Below are positions 9,355-17,999 of a stretch of 64,000 nt of DNA, piece by piece. Location of the stretch: the NCBI RefSeq assembly GCF_006770285.1, contig NZ_CP017195.1:868001-932000 (forward strand), given 5' to 3'. Source of the stretch: Lactococcus paracarnosus. GTDB taxonomy: Bacteria; Bacillota; Bacilli; Lactobacillales; Streptococcaceae. The position numbers and the translations under genes were made by a program. The stretch's first letter is position 1; every line of letters begins with the position of its first letter. A model generated the notes under the pieces. It was given only the letters and a program-made list of their open reading frames with translations. It searched no databases and was not told the origin of the DNA.

Positions 9355-10326
9355 ATGACAGTAACAATCAAGGACGTTGCAAAATTAGCTGGGGTTAACG
9401 CATCAACGGTTAGCCGAGCCATCCATGATAGTAAGGCGATATCTGACAAGACAAAAGAAAAAGTTAAGAAGGCGATGCTAGCACTTGGCTATTCAAGAAA
9501 TGCTGCAGCGCAAACGTTAGCAAGTGGTAAGTCAGGCGCAATAGGCGTTGTTTTTCCACCAATTGAAAATAAATCAGAACAACCTTTCTTCATGAAAATT
9601 CTAACAGCTATAAATGAAGCAGCACGTCAAAACAACATTACTGTATCTATTGCTTCTGGTCATTCGACTGATGAGTTGCTAAGTCAAGTGAAAGTCATGT
9701 ATCAGGAAAAAAGAGTGGACGGCTTTATCGTCCTCTATGCTGGAGAAGAAGATGATATCAGAAGGTATCTGATAACAGACCAAATACCCTTTGTTATCGT
9801 CGGATCGACCATCGAACGTGCAAATGAGATTACAGCTGTTGATAATAATAATCAGTTAATGGGATCAGAAGCAGCTAACTACCTAGCAAGTCTCGGTCAT
9901 AAGCAACTGGCCTTTATCAGTAATACAGATTCTGGAGAAGTTTTCCATGAACGCTATCAAGGCTTTGTGCTAAAAACGCAGTCACTTGGGTTAAAAGGTC
10001 GTCTTGTCAGGTCAAAAAATAAACTTGATATAGGTCATGCAACAGGCTTGGTTGTCTTGGACGATATTTTAGCAATTGAAGTCATTCAAGGGTTATCCGA
10101 GCAAGGCATCAGCGTGCCAGATGATGTCTCTGTTATTTCTTTCAATAACTCAGTATTTGCCAGTTTAATTCACCCTTATCTAACGACTTTTGATATTAAT
10201 ATCAGGCAATTAGGTCATCGTTCAGTTCAGAAACTCGTCCATTTGTTAGCTTATCCAGACGACTTTAAAGAAAAAGTGACGGTGCCTTTTGAATTGAAAG
10301 TTCGGGAATCAACTAAAGCTGTCTAA
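9355..10326 (+). CDS. LacI-family transcriptional regulator, probable maltose regulator (MalR-like)
   Basis: A 323-residue regulator with an N-terminal LacI helix-turn-helix (IKDVAKLAGVNASTVSRA, about residues 4-21), the hinge helix AAAQTLASGKSG and a periplasmic-binding-protein-like sugar domain ending in the usual C-terminal LVHLLAY segment. It should bind operators such as the TGAAAACG sites near the amylase, mapA and its own gene, with a maltose-related effector. That is inferred from position directly after pgmB. AAGGAGGAAAT precedes the ATG. Two terminators follow. Confidence 0.88.
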   Translation: MTVTIKDVAKLAGVNASTVSRAIHDSKAISDKTKEKVKKAMLALGYSRNAAAQTLASGKSGAIGVVFPPIENKSEQPFFMKILTAINEAARQNNITVSIASGHSTDELLSQVKVMYQEKRVDGFIVLYAGEEDDIRRYLITDQIPFVIVGSTIERANEITAVDNNNQLMGSEAANYLASLGHKQLAFISNTDSGEVFHERYQGFVLKTQSLGLKGRLVRSKNKLDIGHATGLVVLDDILAIEVIQGLSEQGISVPDDVSVISFNNSVFASLIHPYLTTFDINIRQLGHRSVQKLVHLLAYPDDFKEKVTVPFELKVRESTKAV

Positions 10327-10340
10327 GGATAGCTTTTTTT
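10315..10340 (+). terminator. Terminator overlapping the end of the LacI-type gene
   Basis: AAAGCTGTC and GGATAGCTTT form a short stem (one G-U pair) followed by a run of T. The left arm lies within the last codons. Confidence 0.65.
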
Positions 10341-10393
10341 AATGCTTAAGTCATGATGTAATCAGGCCTACCTATTTGGCTTATTCGCAAAAA

Positions 10394-10429
10394 AAAACAA
10401 ACCTGGGAAAGAAGACCAGGTTTGTTTTT
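10394..10429 (+). terminator. Strong, probably bidirectional terminator
   Basis: AAAACAAACCTGG pairs with CCAGGTTTGTTTT around a 9-base loop, with an A tract on the left and a T tract on the right. Confidence 0.8.
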
Positions 10430-10587
10430 AAGTGATATCGTCTATATCCAATAGATGGTATCTTGTTGGAGAAGGTTATGAAAAATATTTTAGGAATGAC
10501 CTTAGTATATCCAATACATCTTAACCTAAACTTAAGAAAATTGTGTTAAACTAAACCTATAAAGAGTTGATAAAGGAGACTTATGAT

Positions 10588-11346
10588 ATGAAATTAACAG
10601 CATTAGGTGTATTAGGAGGCTATCCGCATAAAGATGGGGGGACCACCTCTTATTTATTATCTAGTAACTCTGGATTTAATCTACTGATTGACGTGGGGAG
10701 TCGTGCAGTTACGGAGCTTGAACATGAGCTATCTCCACTCTATATAGATGCAGTCATCATCAGCCACTATCATGAAGATCATATTGCTGATTTGGGGGTC
10801 TTACGCCAGTTCCGCCAACTATGGCCAAAAACAGATCCTGACTGGGATAGTGCCATTCTGGATATTTACGGACATGATCATGATAAACATGAGTTCGAAA
10901 AACTAACACTAGATGGGGTCTCAAAAGGGATTGCCTATGATGTTTCTGGTGTTCAAAAAATAGGACCTTTTGACATTACCTTTCAAAAGACGGTACATCC
11001 GATCATTTGTTATGCCATGAGAATCACGGAAAGGAAAACAGGTCAAACCTTAGTATTTACAGCAGATACCGGCTGGTTTGATGGCCTGATTGACTTTTCG
11101 AAAGATGCAGATATGCTCCTAGCAGATGTTTACTTTTTTGCAGACAAAGCAAACATGCCAAATCATCTCTCTAGTACAGAGTCAGGTAAAATCGCGCGTG
11201 ATGCAGCTGTTAAAAAACTGGTTTTAACACATTTACCTCAGTTTGGTGATTTGGAACAGCTACGCAAGGAAGCAGAAGATGCAGCACAAGGTGTGGTCAC
11301 AGAATTGGCGACACCGCATAAGACATGGGATTTTAATACATTTTGA
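10588..11346 (+). CDS. Metallo-beta-lactamase-fold hydrolase (RNase Z/YhfI-like)
   Basis: A 252-residue cytosolic MBL-fold enzyme. The metal-binding motif HYHEDH is at about residues 61-66 (SHYHEDHIADL), with further metal ligands expected in VFTADTGW and in LTHLPQ near the end. This resembles the YhfI/arylsulfatase-like MBL proteins of Firmicutes, for which the true substrate is not settled. The ATG at 10588 is chosen: AAGGAG at 10573-10578 stands 9 bases before it, and an in-frame TTG at 10567 lies ahead of the ribosome site. It overlaps the next gene, tadA, by 4 bases. Confidence 0.85.
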   Translation: MKLTALGVLGGYPHKDGGTTSYLLSSNSGFNLLIDVGSRAVTELEHELSPLYIDAVIISHYHEDHIADLGVLRQFRQLWPKTDPDWDSAILDIYGHDHDKHEFEKLTLDGVSKGIAYDVSGVQKIGPFDITFQKTVHPIICYAMRITERKTGQTLVFTADTGWFDGLIDFSKDADMLLADVYFFADKANMPNHLSSTESGKIARDAAVKKLVLTHLPQFGDLEQLRKEAEDAAQGVVTELATPHKTWDFNTF

Positions 11347-11813
11347 TAGCATTTACACAGGAAGAAAAAGAACAGTTCATGCGTGAGGCACTAGTTGAAG
11401 CGCAAAAAGCAGCTGATTATGGCGAAGTACCAATTGGTGCAGTAATCGTGAAGGATAAGCAAATTATCGCTAGATCCTTTAATGCGAGAGAACGTCATCA
11501 AAAGGCGACGCATCACGCTGAAATTCGTGTCATCGATCAAGCAAATGAGCAGGTAGAGAATTGGCGTTTACTGGATTGTGCCTTATTTGTGACAATAGAG
11601 CCGTGTGTCATGTGTTCAGGCGCAATCTCTTTATCACGCATACCAGCTGTTTATTTTGGTGCAACCAATCCAAAATTTGGCGGGGCAGTATCCCTCTATC
11701 AGATTCTTGAAGATGAGCGATTAAACCATCGATTACATGTTGAACCAGGGATTTTAGCAGATGATTGTGCACAAATTATGCAAAATTTTTTTAAAAATAG
11801 ACGCAAAAAATAA
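11343..11813 (+). CDS. tadA: tRNA-specific adenosine deaminase
   Basis: A 156-residue zinc enzyme that deaminates A34 to inosine in tRNA-Arg(ACG). The active site is HAE (in THHAEIRVI) plus PCVMC, with the upstream GEVPIGAVIVK typical of TadA. The likely start is TTG at 11343, overlapping the previous stop, because the FTQEEKEQFMREAL segment before the next Met (11379) matches the normal N-terminus. A downstream ATG at 11379 would remove the first helix. It lies just before the SRP RNA gene, a common order in lactococci and streptococci. Confidence 0.93.
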   Translation: MIAFTQEEKEQFMREALVEAQKAADYGEVPIGAVIVKDKQIIARSFNARERHQKATHHAEIRVIDQANEQVENWRLLDCALFVTIEPCVMCSGAISLSRIPAVYFGATNPKFGGAVSLYQILEDERLNHRLHVEPGILADDCAQIMQNFFKNRRKK

Positions 11814-11822
11814 ATTTTATGG

Positions 11823-11911
11823 TATACTTATAGATGAGGCAATAGTCGTTTTACGAAGTGGGTCAGGTGCGGAAGCAAGCAGCCCTAAGTAGGATGTCTA
11901 TGTGCCTTATT
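11823..11911 (+). ncRNA. ffs: Small signal recognition particle RNA (4.5S type) with its -10 box
   Basis: The conserved SRP domain IV core is plain: GGGTCAGGTGCGGAAGCAAG then CAGCCC. The flanks ATGAGGCAATAG and CTATGTGCCTTAT pair to close a hairpin of roughly 77 bases (about 11834-11910), followed by a T tract that ends transcription. TATACT at 11823-11828 is the probable -10 box, placing the 5' end near 11834. The RNA binds Ffh and targets membrane proteins. Confidence 0.93.
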
Positions 11912-11990
11912 TTTTTACATTTATTGATCGGATTGATACATCTATAGCCGTTTAAATACGTACTAGTAGTAAGTAAGTAAGGAAGGATTG

Positions 11991-12521
11991 ATGAATATGA
12001 CAGATAGCAAAACCACCTATCACTCACCGTTAGGCCTTATGACGCTCGCAAGTAATGGCCAGCATCTGACAGGATTGTGGTTGGCAAATCAGGCACATTT
12101 TGCTGAAACCTTGACAGATGATGCGGTGACAAATGATACCTTGCAAGTGTTTATTGATACAAAAAACTGGTTGGCGAGTTATTTTTCCGGTCATCAACCA
12201 ACTATCGCGGCTCTACCTCTAGCACCAGCAGGAAGTAGCTTTAGACAAGCAGTTTGGCAAATACTTTGTGAGATTCCTTATGGAGAGTTGATAACCTATG
12301 GTGAGATTGCAAAAAAACTTGCAATTACCCTAGAAAAAGTCAGTATGTCTAGTCAGGCAGTTGGCGGTGCAGTCGGACATAATCCGATTTCAATTATTAT
12401 CCCTTGTCACCGTGTTATCGGTGCTAATGGTAGCTTAACAGGCTATGCCGGGGGGATGGATGCGAAAGTATCACTATTGCGCCTAGAAGGTGTAGACATG
12501 ACAACAGTCTTTATTCCATAG
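11991..12521 (+). CDS. ogt: Methylated-DNA--protein-cysteine methyltransferase
   Basis: A 176-residue DNA repair protein that moves the methyl group of O6-methylguanine to its own Cys. The active site IIPCHRVIG and the helix-turn-helix region (FRQAVWQILCEIPYGELITYGEIAKKL) are present, with the closing GYAGG and LLRLEG. The stretch between them (LEKVSMSSQAVGGAVG) departs a little from the usual Ala-rich form but keeps VGxAVGxNPI. A GGAAGG ribosome site lies before ATG 11991; TTG 11988 or ATG 11997 are also possible. A second, decayed relative is seen near 56.9 kb. Confidence 0.92.
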   Translation: MNMTDSKTTYHSPLGLMTLASNGQHLTGLWLANQAHFAETLTDDAVTNDTLQVFIDTKNWLASYFSGHQPTIAALPLAPAGSSFRQAVWQILCEIPYGELITYGEIAKKLAITLEKVSMSSQAVGGAVGHNPISIIIPCHRVIGANGSLTGYAGGMDAKVSLLRLEGVDMTTVFIP

Positions 12522-12522
12522 T

Positions 12523-12563
12523 AAATATCCCCGCCTAATGATTAAGTAGGCGGGGATATTTTT
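12523..12563 (+). terminator. GC-rich terminator after ogt
   Basis: AAATATCCCCGCCTA pairs with TAGGCGGGGATATTT around a short loop, ending in T residues. Confidence 0.9.
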
Positions 12564-12833
12564 CAGATTTGCTAGTATGCGCGGTCGAGAACGACACATT
12601 TTTAGTTTGTATCGACTATTTTTTTCTCACGATAAACTTTAATAATATTTCATAACCAATTTGGTGTCTTGAGTATAAAGGTACTTTAAAAAAAATTGTA
12701 TGAGAATTTTCTGTTTTTATGTGTAACTGCATGCTTAAACGCTGCATTTCTTAGTATTTTATAAGAATTTTTTTCCTAACTATGGTAATATTACATTAAA
12801 GGAAATGTATTTTTAGGTTAAGGTGAGAAAATT

Positions 12834-13895
12834 ATGACAAGTAATATTAATAAGCAAATTGATTATCAGACACGTAGGATAATTGAAGAAGGATTAGAAA
12901 AAGGTGAGACGCAAAGAAGTATTGCTGAAAAATTAGGTAAAACTTTTGTTGCATTAAACGCAGAAATAAAAAAAGGGACCAAAAAAATGAAAAATACGAA
13001 AGGAGAAACTGTCTATAAATACTACGCTGATTTTGCTCAGCAAGTGTCAGAAAAAGCTAAAACACAAAAAAGAAAGCGACTAGTGACACCTGAACATGTG
13101 ATCATCAAGTTAAAAGAGTTAGTTGATGAAGGTGAAGATGCCAAAGCGATTTACTATGAACTTCAGGAAAAATTTGAAGAACATGCACCAAGTCAAGCGA
13201 CAACTTATCGTATCATTAGAAAATATAAAAGCGAAAAAAGTGATGAAGCACGTATCGTATCGGCTGAAAAATTCTGCAAGATAGCAGATAGTGCCTTTGT
13301 TGACTCTGATTTTGAAAAAGCTTTTAATTATTACCAAAAAGGTGCAAGCCTTAATCATGCAACTTGTATGACTGCCTTAGCTAAACTGTATTTTAGCGGA
13401 GAAGCTGGTGTTCAAGATTTTCGAAAAGGCTTCACCCTTTTTGAAGCTGCAGCTGACTTAAAGGATAGTGAAGCGATGTGGCGTAAAGCTTGGTGCTATG
13501 AGAATGGTTTGGGTGTAAAGCAAAATATAGATACGTCGGTTGAATGGTATGCACTATCAGCTTTTGCAGGAAATCAAATTGGTATGACGATGACAGCCTA
13601 TTATTTGCTTCACGGTACAGCTGCGAATCAGGATACAAAATCAGCAATTAAATGGTTTAAGCGAGCTGCAAAACTTGGTAATATGTATGCACAAAAATGG
13701 CTATATCTAAATGAGAAAAAAGTAATGGATCGCCTACATGAGCCTATTAATTTTACGTATGATGAATTTTTTGATTTCTTAAAAGGAACAAAGAATGCCT
13801 TTTCACCTATTGATCTTGGTGACGAAAAATTTATGGATACTATGGAAAACTTTAAGGAAAGTGGGTTAATTTCAGAAGTTATGACTGAGGATTAA
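12834..13895 (+). CDS. HTH plus Sel1-like repeat protein of unknown role
   Basis: A 353-residue protein with two parts. The N-terminal ~130 residues look like DNA-binding segments: GETQRSIAEKLGKTFVALNAEI resembles an IS30/resolvase-type helix-turn-helix, and a second helical part follows (ATTYRIIRKYKSEKSD). From about 150 to 290 there are Sel1/TPR-like repeats (AFNYYQKGASLNHATCMTALAKLYFSG is the first, then GFTLFEAAADLKDSEAMW, SVEWYALSAFAGNQIGM and AIKWFKRAAKLGNMYAQ). These normally mediate protein contacts. No signal peptide or membrane segment. The ~270 bases upstream are AT-rich and contain no gene I can support. Function unknown. Confidence 0.75.
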   Translation: MTSNINKQIDYQTRRIIEEGLEKGETQRSIAEKLGKTFVALNAEIKKGTKKMKNTKGETVYKYYADFAQQVSEKAKTQKRKRLVTPEHVIIKLKELVDEGEDAKAIYYELQEKFEEHAPSQATTYRIIRKYKSEKSDEARIVSAEKFCKIADSAFVDSDFEKAFNYYQKGASLNHATCMTALAKLYFSGEAGVQDFRKGFTLFEAAADLKDSEAMWRKAWCYENGLGVKQNIDTSVEWYALSAFAGNQIGMTMTAYYLLHGTAANQDTKSAIKWFKRAAKLGNMYAQKWLYLNEKKVMDRLHEPINFTYDEFFDFLKGTKNAFSPIDLGDEKFMDTMENFKESGLISEVMTED

Positions 13896-13980
13896 AAGAG
13901 CAAAACCCCCTCATTTTAAATATGATCAGGTCGAAATTAGCTTAGACTGTTATGAAAACTCAAAAAAAAACTTGAGTCCA

Positions 13981-14331
13981 TCAAGTATTTTTATTTTGGT
14001 AATAGGCATCAAGAATACTCTTAATAAATTGACGATCGTTTGGGTCGATAACTTCAGTTTTATAAAAAATAGCTTCATCAATTAACCTGTCTAGGTTAAG
14101 CGGTAGTTTGTCTTTATAGGTCGTATCAATGTCTGATTTATCAATGTCAAAAAAATCAGCCATTTTTTGTATAATACCTTGTGAAGGCATGATCCGTAGA
14201 CTGATATAGTCAGATAAAGTGGATGGAACAATGCCAATTTTAGCGGCAAATTCTTTTTGCGTCAACCCACTGTGTTGGATATATTTTTTTATATTGGTTG
14301 CTATGATCGCGCGTTGATCTTGGTTTTCCAT
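13981..14331 (-). CDS. XRE-family (Cro/CI-like) transcriptional regulator
   Basis: A 116-residue repressor-like protein with a helix-turn-helix at about residues 10-55 (HSGLTQKEFAAKIGIVPSTL and following), like phage CI/Cro or Rgg-type DNA-binding domains. The C-terminal half is a short helical segment with no peptidase. It is transcribed divergently from a second small XRE gene at 14464; the 130 bases between them must carry both promoters. Target genes are not known. Confidence 0.82.
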   Translation of the reverse strand: MENQDQRAIIATNIKKYIQHSGLTQKEFAAKIGIVPSTLSDYISLRIMPSQGIIQKMADFFDIDKSDIDTTYKDKLPLNLDRLIDEAIFYKTEVIDPNDRQFIKSILDAYYQNKNT

Positions 14332-14463
14332 TCATTTATTATATCGTGAAAGCAATGAGTAATCAAGGAACAAGTCATAATGCCTATTTAAAAAACCTTG
14401 AATATTCACTTAAAACGTAATACAATAGGTGTAGTATATTGCAGTTAATGTGAAGGGAGAAGT

Positions 14464-14655
14464 ATGCATCAGCATTCTTTAAAAGAATGGAGAGTAATAA
14501 AGGGATTATCAAAGGATGAAATAGGAGATAAACTTAAGATTGAACCTGATCATCTAAGCCTTTTAGAAGAAGACTCCTCTTGTATTTCTTCGGAAATTTT
14601 AGAGAAATTCCTTGCTTTGTTCGATATTTCATATGATGAAATAATATTGGGATAA
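14464..14655 (+). CDS. Small XRE-family DNA-binding protein
   Basis: A 63-residue protein consisting of little more than one helix-turn-helix domain (LKEWRVIKGLSKDEIGDKLK, then a recognition-helix-like PDHLSLLEE). A GAAGGGAGAAGT ribosome site precedes the ATG. It ends 83 bases before the large LysM surface protein gene, with a perfect palindrome between them, so it may regulate that gene; this is inferred from position only. Confidence 0.7.
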   Translation: MHQHSLKEWRVIKGLSKDEIGDKLKIEPDHLSLLEEDSSCISSEILEKFLALFDISYDEIILG

Positions 14656-14686
14656 TATGTTGTAGGGGACGTATTATTAGCTTTAA

Positions 14687-14703
14687 ATACGTTAATAACG
14701 TAT
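14687..14703. promoter_or_regulatory. Perfect 17-base palindrome between the small XRE gene and the LysM protein gene
   Basis: ATACGTTAATAACGTAT has 8-base arms around one central A. It lies 36 bases before the surface-protein start and looks like an operator for a dimeric repressor. Confidence 0.55.
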
Positions 14704-14738
14704 AAAGTGTAAATTGAAAAGATTGGTAGGAGAAATTA

Positions 14739-17700
14739 ATGGAGAAACAGTATAGTCGTATTGAGAAGCACAATAGAGAAAAAATGATTAAAAACTATCG
14801 GATGTGGAAAAAAGGTAAAACTTGGCTATTTACTGGTTCTGCATTAACGATGTTATTAGGTGGTGCTATCATTAGTACAGCTAGCTCAGTAGAGGCAGCT
14901 TCTTATACGATTAAACCAGGAGACACCCTATGGGGAATTGCTGAAAATCATAAGATTAGATTAAACACACTAGAAGAGGCAAACCAAAACATTGCAAATT
15001 ATGACTTAATCTTTCCCAACCAAGTGGTTGAAATTCCGACTGATAAAGGGTTTTCAAATACAGATTATATCGTAAAACTAGGTGATTCACTTTGGAAAAT
15101 AGCAACTGAAAATGGCATGACTTTGTCTGAGCTATTTTCGCTTAATCCCCAATATGATATGGATCACTCTTTTATTTATCCAGGTGATATCATTAAAATT
15201 ACTATATCTGATAGAAAAAAGATAGATAATCAAGTCAAACAAGACAATCAAGTCACACAAGTATCACCAGTTTCTGTTCCTAATGGGTCTGGTATCACGT
15301 CAAGTCATCCAGTTACTAGTCCAGAAATTTCACCGAGAAATCCAGCTACTAATCCTGGAACTACACCAAATAATCCAGCTACCGACCCAGGAACTACACC
15401 AAGTCATCCAGCTACTGATCCTGGAACTACACCGAATAATCCAGCTACTGATCCAGGAACTACACCAAGTCATCCAGGAACGGATGCTAATTCGGAAACA
15501 GTTAAAGCAAAAGATAAGCTAAAAAGTGAAGCTGAAGTAATTAATGCATCTGCTATTACGATTAGAAATCAAGCAGACGAAGCGCTGTCAACAGCCACAA
15601 ATACTCAAGAACAAGCACAACTTGCATTCAATAATGCACAGAAACAAGCACAAATTGCCAACGAAGCAGCTAATCAAGCGCAAGCAATTGCTCAAGTTAA
15701 AGATACAGCTAAAACTGCGGCTGAGCAAGCTACACTTGCTGCTCAAGCTGCAAATACTGAGGCCATGAATCAAGGCTTACAAGCCACCATCCAATCATCT
15801 AAAGCTGCCTTAGCAGCAGCACAAGCAGCTCAAATAGAAGTAGAAACAGCTTCGATTCATGCTCAAGATGCAGCAGTAGCTGCTATCATAGCTTTCCAAG
15901 ATGCTAAAGTAACAGTTCAGGAAACGCAAACCTATGTTAACAAAGCAAATATTGCAAAAGCAATTGCTGAGGAAAAAGCCATGGCGGCAACTACGGCAGC
16001 AACTGCTGCTCAAACAGCTCTGAAAGCAGCACAAGATGCCTTAGCAGAAGCGACAAAATATGCTGAAAGTGCAACTAAACATAAGACTGAGGCACAAGTT
16101 GTAGCACAACAAATTGGTACTGAAGCTGTATCCCTATATCAAGATGAAGCTGGAAATAAAATTGGAGATGGCACAAAAGATCCAGGATCAGCTTATCGTC
16201 AAGTTGGTACACCTACGATTACATCTACTAAAAAAGAGGTAACAACAGGTGTGCAAGGCCAATACGTGCTTGTTACAACAACGACTTACACCATGCATAA
16301 AATCATGGCGTCAGAAGCAACTGTTAATGTTGATGAAGCTGGTAATGTAATTACACCAACTGACGAGTATAAATTAGTATCAACCGTTAAAGGTGAACCT
16401 GTCGCACAAGAAAACGGAGACACGTTAACGACTACTACAAACACATACCACAAAATTCAACACGTAACAATTAACATTGATGAAAGTGGTGTAACAATTA
16501 CACCGTCTGATGCATACAAACTCGTATCAACATCAAACCCTGTAATTGCGGCTAATGGTGATGTTTCAACTACAATTACATATCATAAAATCCAACACAT
16601 AAAAGGTGATTCTCAAACAATCAATCTAGATGAAAATAACAAAGTTATTACATCTACAACGGGTATGGTCGTGCTATATACAATAGTAGTAGACCATGTT
16701 GAGACCCTACCTAATGGTGACACAATTACAACATCTGTTTCAAAAACAGTATGGCACGTACCATCAGACTCAACAATTGTTAAAAACATTACAGAAAATG
16801 GCACTGTAATTGGAGAATCAGTATCTAGTGACGACTACAAATTCGTTTCAACTAATACAGAATCTAAAACAACCAAAGGTGATACAATTACAACAATCAC
16901 AAACACTTACCACAAAATTGTAAAAACAACAAAAGCTGAATCAGTTAATATTGATGAAGCCGGTAATGTAATTACACCGTCTCGTGATTATAAATTAGTA
17001 TCATCTATTGATGCCAAACCTATTGTAACTACAGCTGAAAATGGCGACACAACAACTGTAATTACAACGACTAACACCTACCACAAAATTGTAAAAACAA
17101 CAAAAGCTGAATCAGTTAATATTGATGAAGCTGGTAACGTAATTACGCCATCTAATGATTATAAATTAGTATCGTCTATTGCTGGTGCGCCAGTATCTGT
17201 TACATTAGCAAATGGTGATATTGTATCAACCGTAACTACTACTAATACATACCATAAAATTGTAAAAACAACTAAAGCAGAATCAGTAAACATTGATGAA
17301 GCTGGTAAAACAATTACGCCATCTAATGATTATAAATTAGTATCTTCCGTTGATGGTAAACCCGTATTAGTTACATTAGCAAATGGTGATATCGTATCAA
17401 CCGTAACTACTACGAATACATACCACAAAATGCAAAAAATTACTGGTACTGACAAAACAGTTAATGTTCTGGATAATACAAATCAAGAAATTACAGATAT
17501 TACAGGCCTAACAAATATGGGAAAGAAAACCACTAAAGTAACTGAAACTAAAGATAATGGCGACATTGTTGTATATAATAAAACAACAGTAACCTATCAT
17601 AAACCTGTTCAAGTTGCTACCGATATTATTGTTAATAATGTAAACGGTAATACTGTAACAGAATCAATTGATACAGATAAGTTCAATTTACTAAAAGAAA

Positions 17701-17999
17701 CAAGTGAACATACGAATATTCAAGCTAATGGTGATTATTCAGTAACAACAACCCGTTATTATGAGATAAAACCATTAACACTTGATGAATTTGAAAACTA
17801 TGTCGCAGTAAGTATGACAAAAGCATTGTCTGACCAACGCCAGCGCGTAATCGCAACAATTCCAGGTTTAAGACAAGCTTTAATTGACTACGGCATTGAT
17901 CCAAATGCATCAATTGAGGATATGAGTGCCGAAGCCCAAGCTGCAGAGGGGGGGATGCCCAGGCTGCCGCTGAACAAGCCGCTAAAAATGATATCTTAG
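14739..17999 (+). CDS. Large LysM-anchored repeat surface protein, frameshifted near the 3' end
   Basis: A 1086-residue secreted protein. Order: KxYKxGKxW-type signal peptide (YRMWKKGKTWLFTGSA..., cleavage near residue 53); two LysM domains (SYTIKPGDTLWGIAE... and DYIVKLGDSLWKIAT...) that bind peptidoglycan; a Pro/Thr linker of four PATxPGTTPxx repeats; an Ala/Gln-rich coiled coil (about 255-470); then about eight repeats of 45-65 residues of the type VNIDEAGNVITPS-DYKLVSS-TTTNTYHKI, alike to MucBP/adhesin beta modules. No LPXTG, so LysM holds it to the wall. At a run of seven G (17948-17954) the frame leaves the natural C-terminus; one more G would give 1179 residues ending at 18277. Likely an adhesin. 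GGTAGGAG precedes the start. Confidence 0.85.
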   Translation: MEKQYSRIEKHNREKMIKNYRMWKKGKTWLFTGSALTMLLGGAIISTASSVEAASYTIKPGDTLWGIAENHKIRLNTLEEANQNIANYDLIFPNQVVEIPTDKGFSNTDYIVKLGDSLWKIATENGMTLSELFSLNPQYDMDHSFIYPGDIIKITISDRKKIDNQVKQDNQVTQVSPVSVPNGSGITSSHPVTSPEISPRNPATNPGTTPNNPATDPGTTPSHPATDPGTTPNNPATDPGTTPSHPGTDANSETVKAKDKLKSEAEVINASAITIRNQADEALSTATNTQEQAQLAFNNAQKQAQIANEAANQAQAIAQVKDTAKTAAEQATLAAQAANTEAMNQGLQATIQSSKAALAAAQAAQIEVETASIHAQDAAVAAIIAFQDAKVTVQETQTYVNKANIAKAIAEEKAMAATTAATAAQTALKAAQDALAEATKYAESATKHKTEAQVVAQQIGTEAVSLYQDEAGNKIGDGTKDPGSAYRQVGTPTITSTKKEVTTGVQGQYVLVTTTTYTMHKIMASEATVNVDEAGNVITPTDEYKLVSTVKGEPVAQENGDTLTTTTNTYHKIQHVTINIDESGVTITPSDAYKLVSTSNPVIAANGDVSTTITYHKIQHIKGDSQTINLDENNKVITSTTGMVVLYTIVVDHVETLPNGDTITTSVSKTVWHVPSDSTIVKNITENGTVIGESVSSDDYKFVSTNTESKTTKGDTITTITNTYHKIVKTTKAESVNIDEAGNVITPSRDYKLVSSIDAKPIVTTAENGDTTTVITTTNTYHKIVKTTKAESVNIDEAGNVITPSNDYKLVSSIAGAPVSVTLANGDIVSTVTTTNTYHKIVKTTKAESVNIDEAGKTITPSNDYKLVSSVDGKPVLVTLANGDIVSTVTTTNTYHKMQKITGTDKTVNVLDNTNQEITDITGLTNMGKKTTKVTETKDNGDIVVYNKTTVTYHKPVQVATDIIVNNVNGNTVTESIDTDKFNLLKETSEHTNIQANGDYSVTTTRYYEIKPLTLDEFENYVAVSMTKALSDQRQRVIATIPGLRQALIDYGIDPNASIEDMSAEAQAAEGGMPRLPLNKPLKMIS
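15342..15473 (+). repeat. Four tandem 33-bp units coding a Pro/Thr linker
   Basis: Each unit encodes PATxPGTTPxx, alternating NN and SH at the end (PATNPGTTPNN, PATDPGTTPSH and so on). The linker separates the LysM pair from the coiled coil and should extend through the wall. Copy number could vary between strains. Confidence 0.85.
16318..17430 (+). repeat. Imperfect tandem repeats of the surface-protein stalk
   Basis: Repeated blocks share VNIDEAG, ITPS, DYKLVSS, ANGD and TNTYHKI. Three neighbouring copies between about 16900 and 17430 are nearly identical at DNA level, with KIVKTTKAESVNIDEAG at each junction, a sign of recent duplication or homogenisation. Confidence 0.8.

Noticed and set aside
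12981-13358. Antisense open frames inside the HTH-Sel1 gene
   Set aside because: Lack ribosome sites and recognisable sequence; the plus-strand gene explains the region.
13936-13980. CTCAAG/CTTGAG hairpin with a long A run as terminator of the minus-strand XRE gene
   Set aside because: The stem is short and the loop is the A run itself; too weak to annotate.
15342-15473. Possible CRISPR-like array of regular repeats
   Set aside because: The units are tandem without spacers and code a Pro/Thr linker in frame; no cas genes are present. No CRISPR array was seen elsewhere in the window.
15283-15768. Long alternate-frame and antisense open frames in the Pro/Thr and Ala/Gln repeat region
   Set aside because: They result from the repetitive codons of the LysM surface protein; no ribosome sites.
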